DNA from: UBA1794 sp031552405
GTDB lineage: Bacteria; Bacteroidota; Bacteroidia; Bacteroidales; Bacteroidaceae
DNA: 64,000 nt
Assembly (NCBI GenBank): GCA_031552405.1
Contig: JAVBMN010000013.1
Coordinates: forward strand, 1 to 64,000
Reading direction: 5' to 3'
Below, piece by piece: positions 1 through 7,420 of the stretch; position 1 is the first letter of the stretch; the number at the start of each line of letters is the position of its first letter. The notes under the pieces are model-generated. The model ran no database searches and was not told where the DNA came from. It was given only the letters and a program-made list of their open reading frames with translations. The translations under genes were made by a program, and so were the position numbers.

Positions 1-139
1 AAAGGCATTGGAAGAATATATTGATTACTATAACAATAAAAGAATTAAAACAAAGTTAAATGGAAAGAGCCCGGTACAATACCGGGCCCTCTATACAAAA
101 TAATAATATTAATCTGTCCAACTTTTGGGGTGCACTTCA
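1..139 (+). mobile_element. Right end of an IS3-family (IS150-like) insertion sequence
   Basis: The window opens inside an insertion sequence. A transposase C-terminus is followed by a 25-bp terminal inverted repeat at 115-139, beginning TGTCCAACTTTTGGGG and ending TTCA. This is the classic TG...CA type right end of IS3-family elements whose left end reads TGAAGTGCACCCC. The left end lies outside the window, so intactness and the target duplication cannot be judged. It sits 72 bp beyond the mutS stop codon and points toward it, so it does not interrupt a visible gene. Confidence 0.85.
2..103 (+). CDS. IS3-family transposase OrfB, C-terminal fragment (cut by window edge)
   Basis: The last 33 codons of a transposase are visible in frame 2, ending in TAA at 101-103. 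The peptide contains EEYIDYYNNKRIKTKLNG followed by SPVQYR, the conserved end of IS3/IS150 DDE integrases (rve_3 region), where YNxxRxxxxLxxxSPxxYR is typical. The catalytic DDE residues are upstream of the window. The gene ends 11 bp before the terminal inverted repeat, the usual arrangement. Function, cutting and joining of IS ends, is inferred from the family. Confidence 0.85.
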   Translation, partial: KALEEYIDYYNNKRIKTKLNGKSPVQYRALYTK

Positions 140-164
140 AAAATGACACACCTCGTTTTGCGGC

Positions 165-187
165 AGCGGGATGCGTAACATCCCGCT
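165..187 (-). terminator. Hairpin behind mutS, terminator-like
   Basis: A 9-bp perfect stem (165-173 with 179-187) with a 5-nt loop lies 25 bp beyond the mutS stop on the minus strand. There is no U-tract after it, so an intrinsic terminator is possible but not certain. Confidence 0.4.
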
Positions 188-211
188 GAACAATCCTTTT
201 TCTATGTGCGA

Positions 212-2824
212 TTACTTGCCGCGGACGATCTTCTTGATTTCGTTGAGCTTGTTGAGGGCTTCGAGGGGGGTGAGGTTATTGACGTCGAGTTGAAGGATCT
301 CGTCGCGTACCTGGGTGAGGACGGGGTCGTCCAGCTGGAAGAAACTGAGCTGCATACCGTCGTAGCTCTGTCCTACTTTAGCAACGCCTTTGCTGAGCCC
401 TTCGCGGGATTGGCCGGCTTCCAGCTGGTGCAGGATGGTATCGGCGCGTTTCACGATGCTGGGCGGCATTCCGGCCATTTTGGCTACGTGGATACCGAAG
501 GAGTGTTCGCTGCCTCCGCGTTCCAGCTTGCGTACGAAAACTACCTTCTTGCCTACTTCACGCACAGAAACGTTGTAGTTGCGGATGCGGGAGAAGCTTT
601 TTTCCATCTCATTCAGTTCGTGGTAGTGGGTGGCAAAGAGGGTACGGGCAGCTGCTTTGGGCTGTTCGTGCAGGTACTCTACAATGGCCCAGGCGATGGA
701 AATGCCGTCATAGGTAGAGGTTCCACGGCCCAGCTCGTCAAAGAGCACTAAGCTGCGGGGGGTGACGTTATTCAGGATATTGGCCGCCTCGCTCATCTCC
801 ACCATGAAGGTAGACTCGCCGGCAGAGATATTGTCACTGGCTCCTACGCGGGTAAAGACCTTGTCTACGAGGCCGATATGGGCGCTCTCGGCTGGGACAA
901 AACTACCGATCTGAGCCAATAGGGTAATGAGCGCTGTTTGGCGTAGCAGGGCGGATTTACCGGCCATATTGGGACCGGTAATAATAATGATCTGTTGCTT
1001 GCGACTGTCTAACTTTACATCATTGGCAATGTATTGCTCGCCGACAGGCATCTGGGTTTCAATAACCGGATGACGACCCTGGCGGATGTCCAGCACATCA
1101 TCGTCGGCAAGCACCGGACGCACATAGCGGCGGGTAATGGCCACCAACGCAAACGACAGGAGGCAGTCTAAGCGGCCCAGTTGCGCAGCGTTGACCTGAA
1201 TCTGGGGAATGTACTGCGTGAGGGACAGCACCAGATCAGCATAAATCTTATTTTCCAGTACCAGGATCTTATCCTCGGCACCCAGTATCTTTTCTTCGTA
1301 CTCCTTCAGTTCCTGGGTGATGTAACGCTCGGCATTGACTAAGGTCTGCTTGCGGATCCAGGTATCAGGCACTTTGTCCTTGTGGGTGTTACGCACTTCG
1401 ATGTAATAACCGAACACATTGTTGTAGGCAATCTTGAGCGAAGGGATATCCGTAGCTTCACTTTCGCGCTGCTGGATCTGCAAAAGGTAATCCTTGCCCG
1501 AATAAGCGATTTTCCGGAGCTCGTCGAGTTCTGTATCCACCCCGTCGGCGATAATGCCAAGACGGCCCGCTACGGCAGGTGGATCGGGCTTTATCTCCTG
1601 TGTTATCTTCTCACGGATGGAACGACACTCATTGAGCAGCTCCCCGATGCGGCGTATGCCTTCATCATCCGCCTCCATGCAAGCCTGTTTGATGGGCTCC
1701 AGTGAGGAAAGGGCTATTTTGAGCTGTATCAGCTCACGCGGCGACACGCGCCCCACGGCTACTTTGGAGATTATTCGCTCCAGATCGCCGATTTGGCGGA
1801 GGTGTTCCTCTACGAGTTCCCTCGTTTCCGGGTGGCGGAAGAAGAATTCCACACCGTCCAGGCGATCGTTAATCAGCTTTTCTTCTTTCAGGGGGAACAC
1901 CATCCAACGGCGTAGCATACGGGCACCCATAGGACTTACGGTGTGGTCGATGACATCCAGCAGGCTCTTGCCGTCTTCGTTCATCGTACCAATGAGCTCC
2001 AGACTGCGTACGGTAAATTTATCTAAGCGCACATAACGGTCTTCCTCAATGCGGCGAAGGCCGGTGATGTGGCGGGTATGGGTATGCAGGGTGATATCCA
2101 GATAATGCAAAATGGCGCCTGCCGCTACCTGTGCCAGGCGCAGGGATTCCACGCCGAAGCCTTTCAGGTTCTTTGTCTCAAAATGCTTCAACAGACGGTC
2201 ACAGGCGGTAGACTCGGTAAAAGCCCAATCATCCAATTCATGCGTATAGAACTTGCCTCCGAAGTCCCCCTCGAAACGGCCCAACTTGCCGCGCTCCACA
2301 AGCACCTCTTTCGGACCGAAGTTGGTAAGGAGTTTGTCAATGTATTCCGCTGTACCTTCTGCCACTAGGAATTCGCCTGTAGAGATATCCAGAAAAGAAA
2401 CGCCACATCCACCTTTGCCGTAATAGACGGAGGCCACAAAGTTGTTCTCCTTGTAATTCAGCACGTTATCATTGATGGATACGCCGGGGGTAACAAGCTC
2501 CGTGATACCGCGCTTCACCAGCTTCTTGGTAAGCTTGGGATCTTCCAGCTGGTCGCAGATAGCTACACGCTTTCCGGCGCGGATCAGCTTGGGCAGGTAG
2601 GTATCGAGGGCATGATGGGGGAAGCCGGCCATCTCCACAGACTTCTCCTTTCCGTTGGCGCGGCGGGTAAGGGTGATGCCCAATATCTCGGCTGCGATAA
2701 CGGCATCCTGGGAATAGGTTTCGTAGAAGTCCCCACACCGGAAGAGCAACACGGCATCCGGGTGTTTCGCTTTCAGTTCGAGGAACTGTTTCATCATGGG
2801 GGTCAGTACAATATCATTTGTCAT
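212..2824 (-). CDS. mutS: DNA mismatch repair ATPase MutS
   Basis: 870 aa, full length for bacterial MutS1. It recognises mispairs and small loops as a clamp dimer and recruits MutL. The N-terminal mismatch-reading Phe-X-Glu motif is present as F33-Y34-E35 in GDFYET. The clamp/lever core fills the middle. The C-terminal ABC ATPase carries Walker A GPNMAGKS near residue 616 and Walker B/signature FDELGRGTSTYDG near 692. The tail after about 800 is the usual helical dimerisation region. The start at 2824 gives the conserved TPMMKQF opening. ybeY ends 12 bp upstream on the same strand, so the two are probably co-transcribed. An IS3 end lies just past its stop but leaves the frame intact. Confidence 0.97.
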   Translation of the reverse strand: MTNDIVLTPMMKQFLELKAKHPDAVLLFRCGDFYETYSQDAVIAAEILGITLTRRANGKEKSVEMAGFPHHALDTYLPKLIRAGKRVAICDQLEDPKLTKKLVKRGITELVTPGVSINDNVLNYKENNFVASVYYGKGGCGVSFLDISTGEFLVAEGTAEYIDKLLTNFGPKEVLVERGKLGRFEGDFGGKFYTHELDDWAFTESTACDRLLKHFETKNLKGFGVESLRLAQVAAGAILHYLDITLHTHTRHITGLRRIEEDRYVRLDKFTVRSLELIGTMNEDGKSLLDVIDHTVSPMGARMLRRWMVFPLKEEKLINDRLDGVEFFFRHPETRELVEEHLRQIGDLERIISKVAVGRVSPRELIQLKIALSSLEPIKQACMEADDEGIRRIGELLNECRSIREKITQEIKPDPPAVAGRLGIIADGVDTELDELRKIAYSGKDYLLQIQQRESEATDIPSLKIAYNNVFGYYIEVRNTHKDKVPDTWIRKQTLVNAERYITQELKEYEEKILGAEDKILVLENKIYADLVLSLTQYIPQIQVNAAQLGRLDCLLSFALVAITRRYVRPVLADDDVLDIRQGRHPVIETQMPVGEQYIANDVKLDSRKQQIIIITGPNMAGKSALLRQTALITLLAQIGSFVPAESAHIGLVDKVFTRVGASDNISAGESTFMVEMSEAANILNNVTPRSLVLFDELGRGTSTYDGISIAWAIVEYLHEQPKAAARTLFATHYHELNEMEKSFSRIRNYNVSVREVGKKVVFVRKLERGGSEHSFGIHVAKMAGMPPSIVKRADTILHQLEAGQSREGLSKGVAKVGQSYDGMQLSFFQLDDPVLTQVRDEILQLDVNNLTPLEALNKLNEIKKIVRGK

Positions 2825-2836
2825 GCTGGGAGTTGT

Positions 2837-3268
2837 TTAGGGATGAGTGGTATGTTCTATTCTCAAGGAGAGGGCTTCGTTTTCCGCTTTCTCCATTTGC
2901 TGACGGGCACCGGGGGCTTTGTCGTCAATGCCGCAGAGGTGAAGAATGCCGTGTATCACCACGCGGTAAAATTCTTCTTCATACGTGGCGCCAAACTGCC
3001 CGGCATTGGTGCGCACCGTATCCAGGCTGATGAATAAATCGCCGGAAAGAGTACCGCCTTCACTGTAATCAAAGGTGATAATATCGGTATAATAATCGTG
3101 CTGAAGGTATTCGCGGTTTACTTCCAGGATGCGTTCATCACTACAGAAGATGTAGGCGATCTCCCCCACCCTTTTGCCGTAGCTTTCGGCCACCTGGCGA
3201 ATCCAGGTGGAGACTTCACGCTTCTTAAGAACGGGCATCTTGATGCCGTCGGATTGATAGGTAATCAT
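2837..3268 (-). CDS. ybeY: Endoribonuclease YbeY (16S rRNA maturation)
   Basis: 143 aa, normal family length. YbeY is a metal-dependent single-strand RNase involved in 16S rRNA 3' end maturation and ribosome quality control. The central motif HGILHLCGIDD near residue 103 supplies the first two metal-binding histidines. The third histidine of the common HGxLHLxGxDH motif is absent here, the sequence continuing DDKAPG. Related Bacteroidota proteins, as I recall, often have a D-K pair there, so this is probably a clade variant rather than damage. The preceding segment IFCSDERILEVNREYL matches the family. It sits between the SpmAB gene and mutS on the same strand. Confidence 0.93.
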   Translation of the reverse strand: MITYQSDGIKMPVLKKREVSTWIRQVAESYGKRVGEIAYIFCSDERILEVNREYLQHDYYTDIITFDYSEGGTLSGDLFISLDTVRTNAGQFGATYEEEFYRVVIHGILHLCGIDDKAPGARQQMEKAENEALSLRIEHTTHP

Positions 3269-3286
3269 TGGTTCTTTAATATTGGG

Positions 3287-3343
3287 CGGACTTGTATTAG
3301 TCCGTAGTATATGTTTTCTTAGGCGGGCGGATGCAATCCGCCC
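3287..3343 (-). repeat. Two small hairpins upstream of ybeY, REP-like
   Basis: Two palindromes fill the gap between the SpmAB stop and ybeY: a 6-bp stem with 6-nt loop at 3287-3304 and an 8-bp GC-rich stem with 3-nt loop at 3325-3343 (GGGCGGAT / ATCCGCCC). Neither has a U-tract. The second resembles dispersed GGGCGGAT-type palindromes seen in many bacterial genomes and may be a small repeat element or a weak terminator for the SpmAB gene. Confidence 0.45.
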
Positions 3344-3354
3344 CTACATAGGCG

Positions 3355-4596
3355 CTATCCGAAGAAGAAGTAACACAACAGGATGGCGGCGATGGTGCCG
3401 GAGAAATCCGCCAGCAGGCCGCAGGTCACGGCATGGCGCGTTTTCTTAATGCCCACACTGCCGAAGTACACGGCCAGGATATAAAATGTAGTATCCGTAG
3501 AGCCTTGCATCATGCAGGCCAGTCGGCCTACAAAAGAATCGGCCCCGTAGGTACTCATGGCATCCACCATCAGTCCGCGTGAGCCGCTACCGCTCAGGGG
3601 TTTCATCAGGGCGGTAGGGAGTGCGCCTACAAAGTCGGTATTAATGCCGCATTGCGTCAGTGTCCAGGCTATCCCGTCCACCAGCATATCCATTGCTCCG
3701 GCAGCCCGGAACACGCCTATTCCTACGAGGATGGCTACTAAGTAAGGAATGATTCGTACGGCAGTGGTAAAGCCTTCTTTGGCACCTTCTACAAAGGCAT
3801 CATATACATTTACCTTCTTTCGTACGCCACACAGGATAAAGCCTACGATGACGAAAAACAGCAGGCAATTGGCAGCCAACGTAGAGTACAGGTTCATCTG
3901 ATCTTTCTCCAACTGGGCAAAGAAGGCCATCATACCCCCTATCACCACTGCAATACCACCAATGAAGAGTATCATGGTGCGATTCAACAGGTTGATGCGT
4001 TGGTACAGACTCACTGCAAACAGACCTACCAATGTGGCTATAAAGGTGGTTATCAGGATGGGAATAAATACATCCGTAGGCTGCGCTGCTCCCTGCTGGG
4101 CGCGGTACACCATGATGCTAACGGGAATCAATACCAGGCCGGAGGTATTCAGTACCAGAAACATAATCATCGGGTTGCTGGCCGTATCCTTCTTGGGATT
4201 GATGCTTTGTAGTTCTTGCATGGCCTTCAGCCCCATTGGGGTCGCAGCATTGTCCAGTCCCAGCATATTGGCGGCAACGTTCATAAAGATAGCTCCGGAG
4301 GCTGGATGCCCTTTGGGAATATCCGGGAAAAGACGGGAAAACACCGGAGTCAGCCAGCGTGAAAGGGTATTTATCAGACCGCTCACCTCCCCTATTTTCA
4401 TAATGCCGAGCCACAGGGACAGTACACCCGTTAGTCCAAGAGAGATTTCAAACGCTGTTCTTGACATGTCAAAAGTCGAATTGATAATAGAAGTAAACAC
4501 TTCCGTATCACCCATAAAGAACAGGCGGATAAGCGCCACCACCATGGCTACAAGGAAAAAACCCACCCAAATATAGTTCAACACCATAGGAATCAA
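3355..4596 (-). CDS. Fused SpmA-SpmB-like nucleoside-recognition membrane protein
   Basis: 413 aa polytopic inner-membrane protein. The first half resembles spore maturation protein A: the Gate-domain stretch GHPASGAIFMNVAANMLGLDNAATPMGLKAM is characteristic. The second half, from about residue 215, resembles SpmB, with MKPLSGSGSRGLMVDAM and MQGSTDTTFYI. In Firmicutes these are two proteins needed for spore-core dehydration. Here they are one chain in an organism with no sign of sporulation, so the transported or sensed substrate is unknown. The start at 4596 precedes a long hydrophobic first helix. The gene is divergent from ruvB, with a separate promoter-like element 17 bp upstream. Confidence 0.9.
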   Translation of the reverse strand: MIPMVLNYIWVGFFLVAMVVALIRLFFMGDTEVFTSIINSTFDMSRTAFEISLGLTGVLSLWLGIMKIGEVSGLINTLSRWLTPVFSRLFPDIPKGHPASGAIFMNVAANMLGLDNAATPMGLKAMQELQSINPKKDTASNPMIMFLVLNTSGLVLIPVSIMVYRAQQGAAQPTDVFIPILITTFIATLVGLFAVSLYQRINLLNRTMILFIGGIAVVIGGMMAFFAQLEKDQMNLYSTLAANCLLFFVIVGFILCGVRKKVNVYDAFVEGAKEGFTTAVRIIPYLVAILVGIGVFRAAGAMDMLVDGIAWTLTQCGINTDFVGALPTALMKPLSGSGSRGLMVDAMSTYGADSFVGRLACMMQGSTDTTFYILAVYFGSVGIKKTRHAVTCGLLADFSGTIAAILLCYFFFG

Positions 4597-4612
4597 TCTG
4601 TTTTATACCCAG

Positions 4613-4620
4613 CAAAGATA
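4613..4620 (-). promoter_or_regulatory. -7 promoter element for the SpmAB/ybeY/mutS block
   Basis: Read on the minus strand this is TATCTTTG, a perfect match to the Bacteroidota -7 consensus TAnnTTTG, 17 bp before the SpmAB start. No clear -33 TTG is seen at the usual distance. Confidence 0.5.
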
Positions 4621-4650
4621 GAGATTCTTTTTCAAATTTTGAGGAATTTG

Positions 4651-4682
4651 TTGCGCCTACTTCCGAAATCATGTACCTTTGC
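4651..4682 (+). promoter_or_regulatory. ruvB promoter abutting its start codon
   Basis: TTG at 4651-4653, a 20-bp spacer and TACCTTTG at 4674-4681 match the Bacteroidota -33/-7 consensus. The -7 box ends 5 bp before the ruvB ATG at 4687, so transcription would begin at or within a few bases of the start codon. Confidence 0.7.
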
Positions 4683-4686
4683 GGCC

Positions 4687-5724
4687 ATGATGGACGAAGA
4701 TTTCGACATACGGGAACAGGCCTATTCTTCGCGTGAACGCGACTATGAAAATGCCTTGCGCCCTTTAACGTTCAGCGACTTTAGCGGACAAGACAAAGTA
4801 ACGGAGAACCTCCGCATCTTTGTAAAGGCCGCCAAGCTACGCGGCGAGGCGTTGGATCACACCCTGCTGCACGGCCCTCCGGGACTGGGTAAGACCACCC
4901 TTTCGCAGATTATTGCCAACGAGTTGGGCGTAGGATTCAAGATCACCTCCGGCCCGGTACTCGACAAACCGGGCGACCTGGCTGGTGTACTGACCAGTCT
5001 GGAGCCGAATGATGTGCTCTTCATTGACGAGATCCACCGCCTCTCCCCTATTGTAGAGGAATATCTGTATTCTGCTATGGAGGATTACCGCATCGACATT
5101 ATGATTGATAAAGGCCCCTCAGCCCGCAGCATCCAGATCGACCTGAACCCCTTCACACTAGTAGGTGCCACTACACGCAGCGGCTTGCTCACCGCCCCGC
5201 TCCGCGCCCGTTTCGGCATCAACCTGCACCTGGAATACTACGAAGAGGAAACACTGGCCGGCATTATCCGCCGCTCCGCTTCCATACTGAATGTGCCCTG
5301 CTCCACAGAAGCCGCAGCAGAAATCGCCTCGCGCAGCCGCGGTACCCCCCGTATTGCCAATGCCCTGCTGCGCCGTGTACGCGACTTTGCACAGGTCAAG
5401 GGAAATGGGAAAATAGATACCGCCATTGCCAAGTACGCCCTGGAAGCGCTGAACATAGACCGTTACGGACTGGATGAGGTAGACAATAAGATACTCACCA
5501 TCCTTATCGACAAGTTCCGTGGCGGCCCCGTAGGTATCTCCACCATCGCCACCGCCTTGGGCGAAGACCCCGGCACCATTGAGGAGGTGTACGAACCATT
5601 CCTCATCAAGGAAGGTTTTCTGAAGCGCACCCCACGCGGACGTGAAGTAACCGAGCTGGCCTATACCCACCTTGGGCGTACCCCGAAATCGATACAGGGC
5701 ACCTTCTTCGATACGATAGAATAA
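4687..5724 (+). CDS. ruvB: Holliday junction branch migration ATPase RuvB
   Basis: 345 aa, the normal RuvB length. It is the AAA+ motor that, with RuvA, drives branch migration of recombination intermediates. Walker A GPPGLGKTT lies near residue 64, Walker B LFIDEIHRL near 111, the sensor-1 GATTRSG and arginine-finger region LRARFG in the middle, and the winged-helix C-terminal domain ends with RTPRGREVT. I chose ATG 4687 rather than an in-frame ATG at 4639 because the extra 16 residues are not RuvB-like and would lie upstream of the promoter -7 box. A second ATG at 4690 is equally possible. The flippase gene follows after 16 bp. Confidence 0.96.
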   Translation: MMDEDFDIREQAYSSRERDYENALRPLTFSDFSGQDKVTENLRIFVKAAKLRGEALDHTLLHGPPGLGKTTLSQIIANELGVGFKITSGPVLDKPGDLAGVLTSLEPNDVLFIDEIHRLSPIVEEYLYSAMEDYRIDIMIDKGPSARSIQIDLNPFTLVGATTRSGLLTAPLRARFGINLHLEYYEEETLAGIIRRSASILNVPCSTEAAAEIASRSRGTPRIANALLRRVRDFAQVKGNGKIDTAIAKYALEALNIDRYGLDEVDNKILTILIDKFRGGPVGISTIATALGEDPGTIEEVYEPFLIKEGFLKRTPRGREVTELAYTHLGRTPKSIQGTFFDTIE

Positions 5725-5740
5725 TACTACATTTCACACC

Positions 5741-7231
5741 ATGTCCGGACTTAAATCCTTAGCCAAAGAGACCGCCATCTACGGAGTCAGCAGCATTGTG
5801 GGACGTTTCCTTAACTACCTGCTGGTGCCCCTCTATACCATCAAACTACAGGCTGACACCGGCGGATACGGGGTCATAACCAATATCTACGCCTTCACGG
5901 CACTGTTAATGGTCATCCTTACTTACGGTATGGAAACAGGCTATTTCCGTTTCTCCAACCGCGCGGATCAGGACGTGCAGAAGGTATACTCCACCACACT
6001 CATCAGCGTGGGCAGCACCAGCCTGTTGTTCATCCTGCTGTGTGCACTGTTCCTGAGCCCCATCAATCATGCATTGGGATACGAAGCACATCCGGAGTTC
6101 ATCATGATGATGGCCGTGGTAGTGGCTATGGATGCCTTTCAATGCATCCCGTTCGCCTACCTGCGCCAACAGAAGAAGGCGTTGCGTTTTGTGAGCATCA
6201 AGTTCCTGTTTATCATTTCCAACATCACCCTCAACCTGTTTTTCTTCATCGGATGCCCGTGGCTCATGCAGCATGCACCGGGTACGATAGACTGGTTTTA
6301 CAATCCTCAATATGGAGCCGGATACGCCTTCGTGGCCAATCTGATTTGCACTGGGCTCCAAATGATAGCGCTCCTGCCACAGCTCACCGGATTCCGCTAC
6401 CGCTTTGACCGCCCGCTGCTGCGCCAGATGCTCTCCTACTCCTTTCCACTATTGATACTTGGTGTGGCCGGTATTCTGAATCAGACGGCGGATAAGATCC
6501 TCTTTCCTTTCCTGTTCAGCAACAAGCAGGAAGCCCAAGTACAACTGGGCATTTATGGCGCTGCCAGTAAAGTAGCCATGCTGTTGGCTATGCTAACACA
6601 GGCTTTCCGCTATGCCTACGAGCCGTTTGTATTTGGTAAAAGCCGTGATGGTGACAACCGCGCCATGTATGCCAAAGCCATGAAGCTATTCATTATCTTC
6701 GGGCTATTGGCCTTCCTTTGTGTCATGTTCTACATGGACATCCTGAAATACATTATCCATCCCAGCTACTGGGAAGGCTTGCAGGTAGTACCCATTGTCA
6801 TGGCCGCCGAGTTATTGATGGGAGTCTATTTTAACCTCTCCTTCTGGTACAAACTGATTGACCAAACGCGGTGGGGAGCTTACTTCTCGGTGACGGGTTG
6901 CGCCATCGTGATTGCCCTTATCATCTTTTTCGTGCCCCGTTACGGCTACATAGCCTGCGCCTGGGCCGGATTTGCGGGCTATGCAGTGGCCACACTCCTC
7001 TCCTATTTTGTAGGCCAGAAGAAATACCCCATCAACTACGACGTAAAGGGTATTATGCGGTATGTCATCTTAGCCGCTGCGCTGTACATAGGCTCTGAAT
7101 ACCTGCCCTTTACAGAGACATGGGTCAAGCTGTTCTACCGCACCGGTCTGCTGGCCATCTTTGTAATATACATCGTAAAGACAGACTTCCCGCTACAACA
7201 GATTCCTTTCCTGCGGAGGAGAAAAGAATAA
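5741..7231 (+). CDS. Wzx-type polysaccharide flippase (MOP superfamily)
   Basis: 496 aa with about 14 hydrophobic segments spread along the chain and a short basic C-terminal tail, the architecture of MOP-superfamily exporters of lipid-linked oligosaccharides. The N-terminus KETAIYGVSSIVGRFLNYLLVPL is typical of the Polysacc_synt family: an amphipathic start, then the first helix with a conserved arginine. It most likely flips a lipid-linked glycan across the inner membrane, but its substrate cannot be read from the sequence, and no glycosyltransferases adjoin. It is 16 bp behind ruvB and probably in the same transcript. The 3' end faces the oppositely oriented gene ending at 7421 across two hairpin elements. 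Confidence 0.88.
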   Translation: MSGLKSLAKETAIYGVSSIVGRFLNYLLVPLYTIKLQADTGGYGVITNIYAFTALLMVILTYGMETGYFRFSNRADQDVQKVYSTTLISVGSTSLLFILLCALFLSPINHALGYEAHPEFIMMMAVVVAMDAFQCIPFAYLRQQKKALRFVSIKFLFIISNITLNLFFFIGCPWLMQHAPGTIDWFYNPQYGAGYAFVANLICTGLQMIALLPQLTGFRYRFDRPLLRQMLSYSFPLLILGVAGILNQTADKILFPFLFSNKQEAQVQLGIYGAASKVAMLLAMLTQAFRYAYEPFVFGKSRDGDNRAMYAKAMKLFIIFGLLAFLCVMFYMDILKYIIHPSYWEGLQVVPIVMAAELLMGVYFNLSFWYKLIDQTRWGAYFSVTGCAIVIALIIFFVPRYGYIACAWAGFAGYAVATLLSYFVGQKKYPINYDVKGIMRYVILAAALYIGSEYLPFTETWVKLFYRTGLLAIFVIYIVKTDFPLQQIPFLRRRKE

Positions 7232-7234
7232 TAC

Positions 7235-7325
7235 GGCTCAGCGGATTTTCCCGGTGGATGCCTTTAAAGTATAGATTATTTCTTGATGTGTGATGAAGGC
7301 ATCCACCGGGAAAATCCGATGAACC
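7235..7325. repeat. 91-bp inverted-repeat element, short copy
   Basis: Two 30-nt arms at 7235-7264 and 7296-7325 are inverted copies with only two mismatches, separated by 31 bp. The outer 26 bases are essentially the same sequence as the ends of the 801-bp element at 48006-48806, so these are two members of one dispersed family. The copy lies in the gap between convergent genes. No clear flanking target duplication is visible. Confidence 0.85.
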
Positions 7326-7350
7326 AAGATAACCCATAAGGGCATTTTTT

Positions 7351-7398
7351 TATACAATTGATCCTTGTGACGTTTCCGTCACAAGGATCAATTGTATA
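7351..7398. terminator. Perfect 22-bp hairpin between convergent genes
   Basis: Arms 7351-7372 and 7377-7398 are perfectly complementary around a TTTC loop. The stem is far longer than a normal intrinsic terminator and lacks a following U-tract on either strand; a T7 run precedes it. It probably separates the flippase transcript from the opposing transcript, but could be a stand-alone palindromic repeat. Confidence 0.6.
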
Positions 7399-7420
7399 AT
7401 AGGAATAAGAAAGAGGCTGG

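Noticed and set aside
206..751. Long open frame antisense to mutS
   Set aside because: A shadow of the mutS coding sequence; no family resemblance. The same applies to other long frames opposite the hydrolase, HTCS and HhH genes.
7363..7385. TGTGA...TCACA as a CRP-type operator
   Set aside because: The half-sites are 8 bp apart rather than 6 and are simply part of the 22-bp perfect hairpin.
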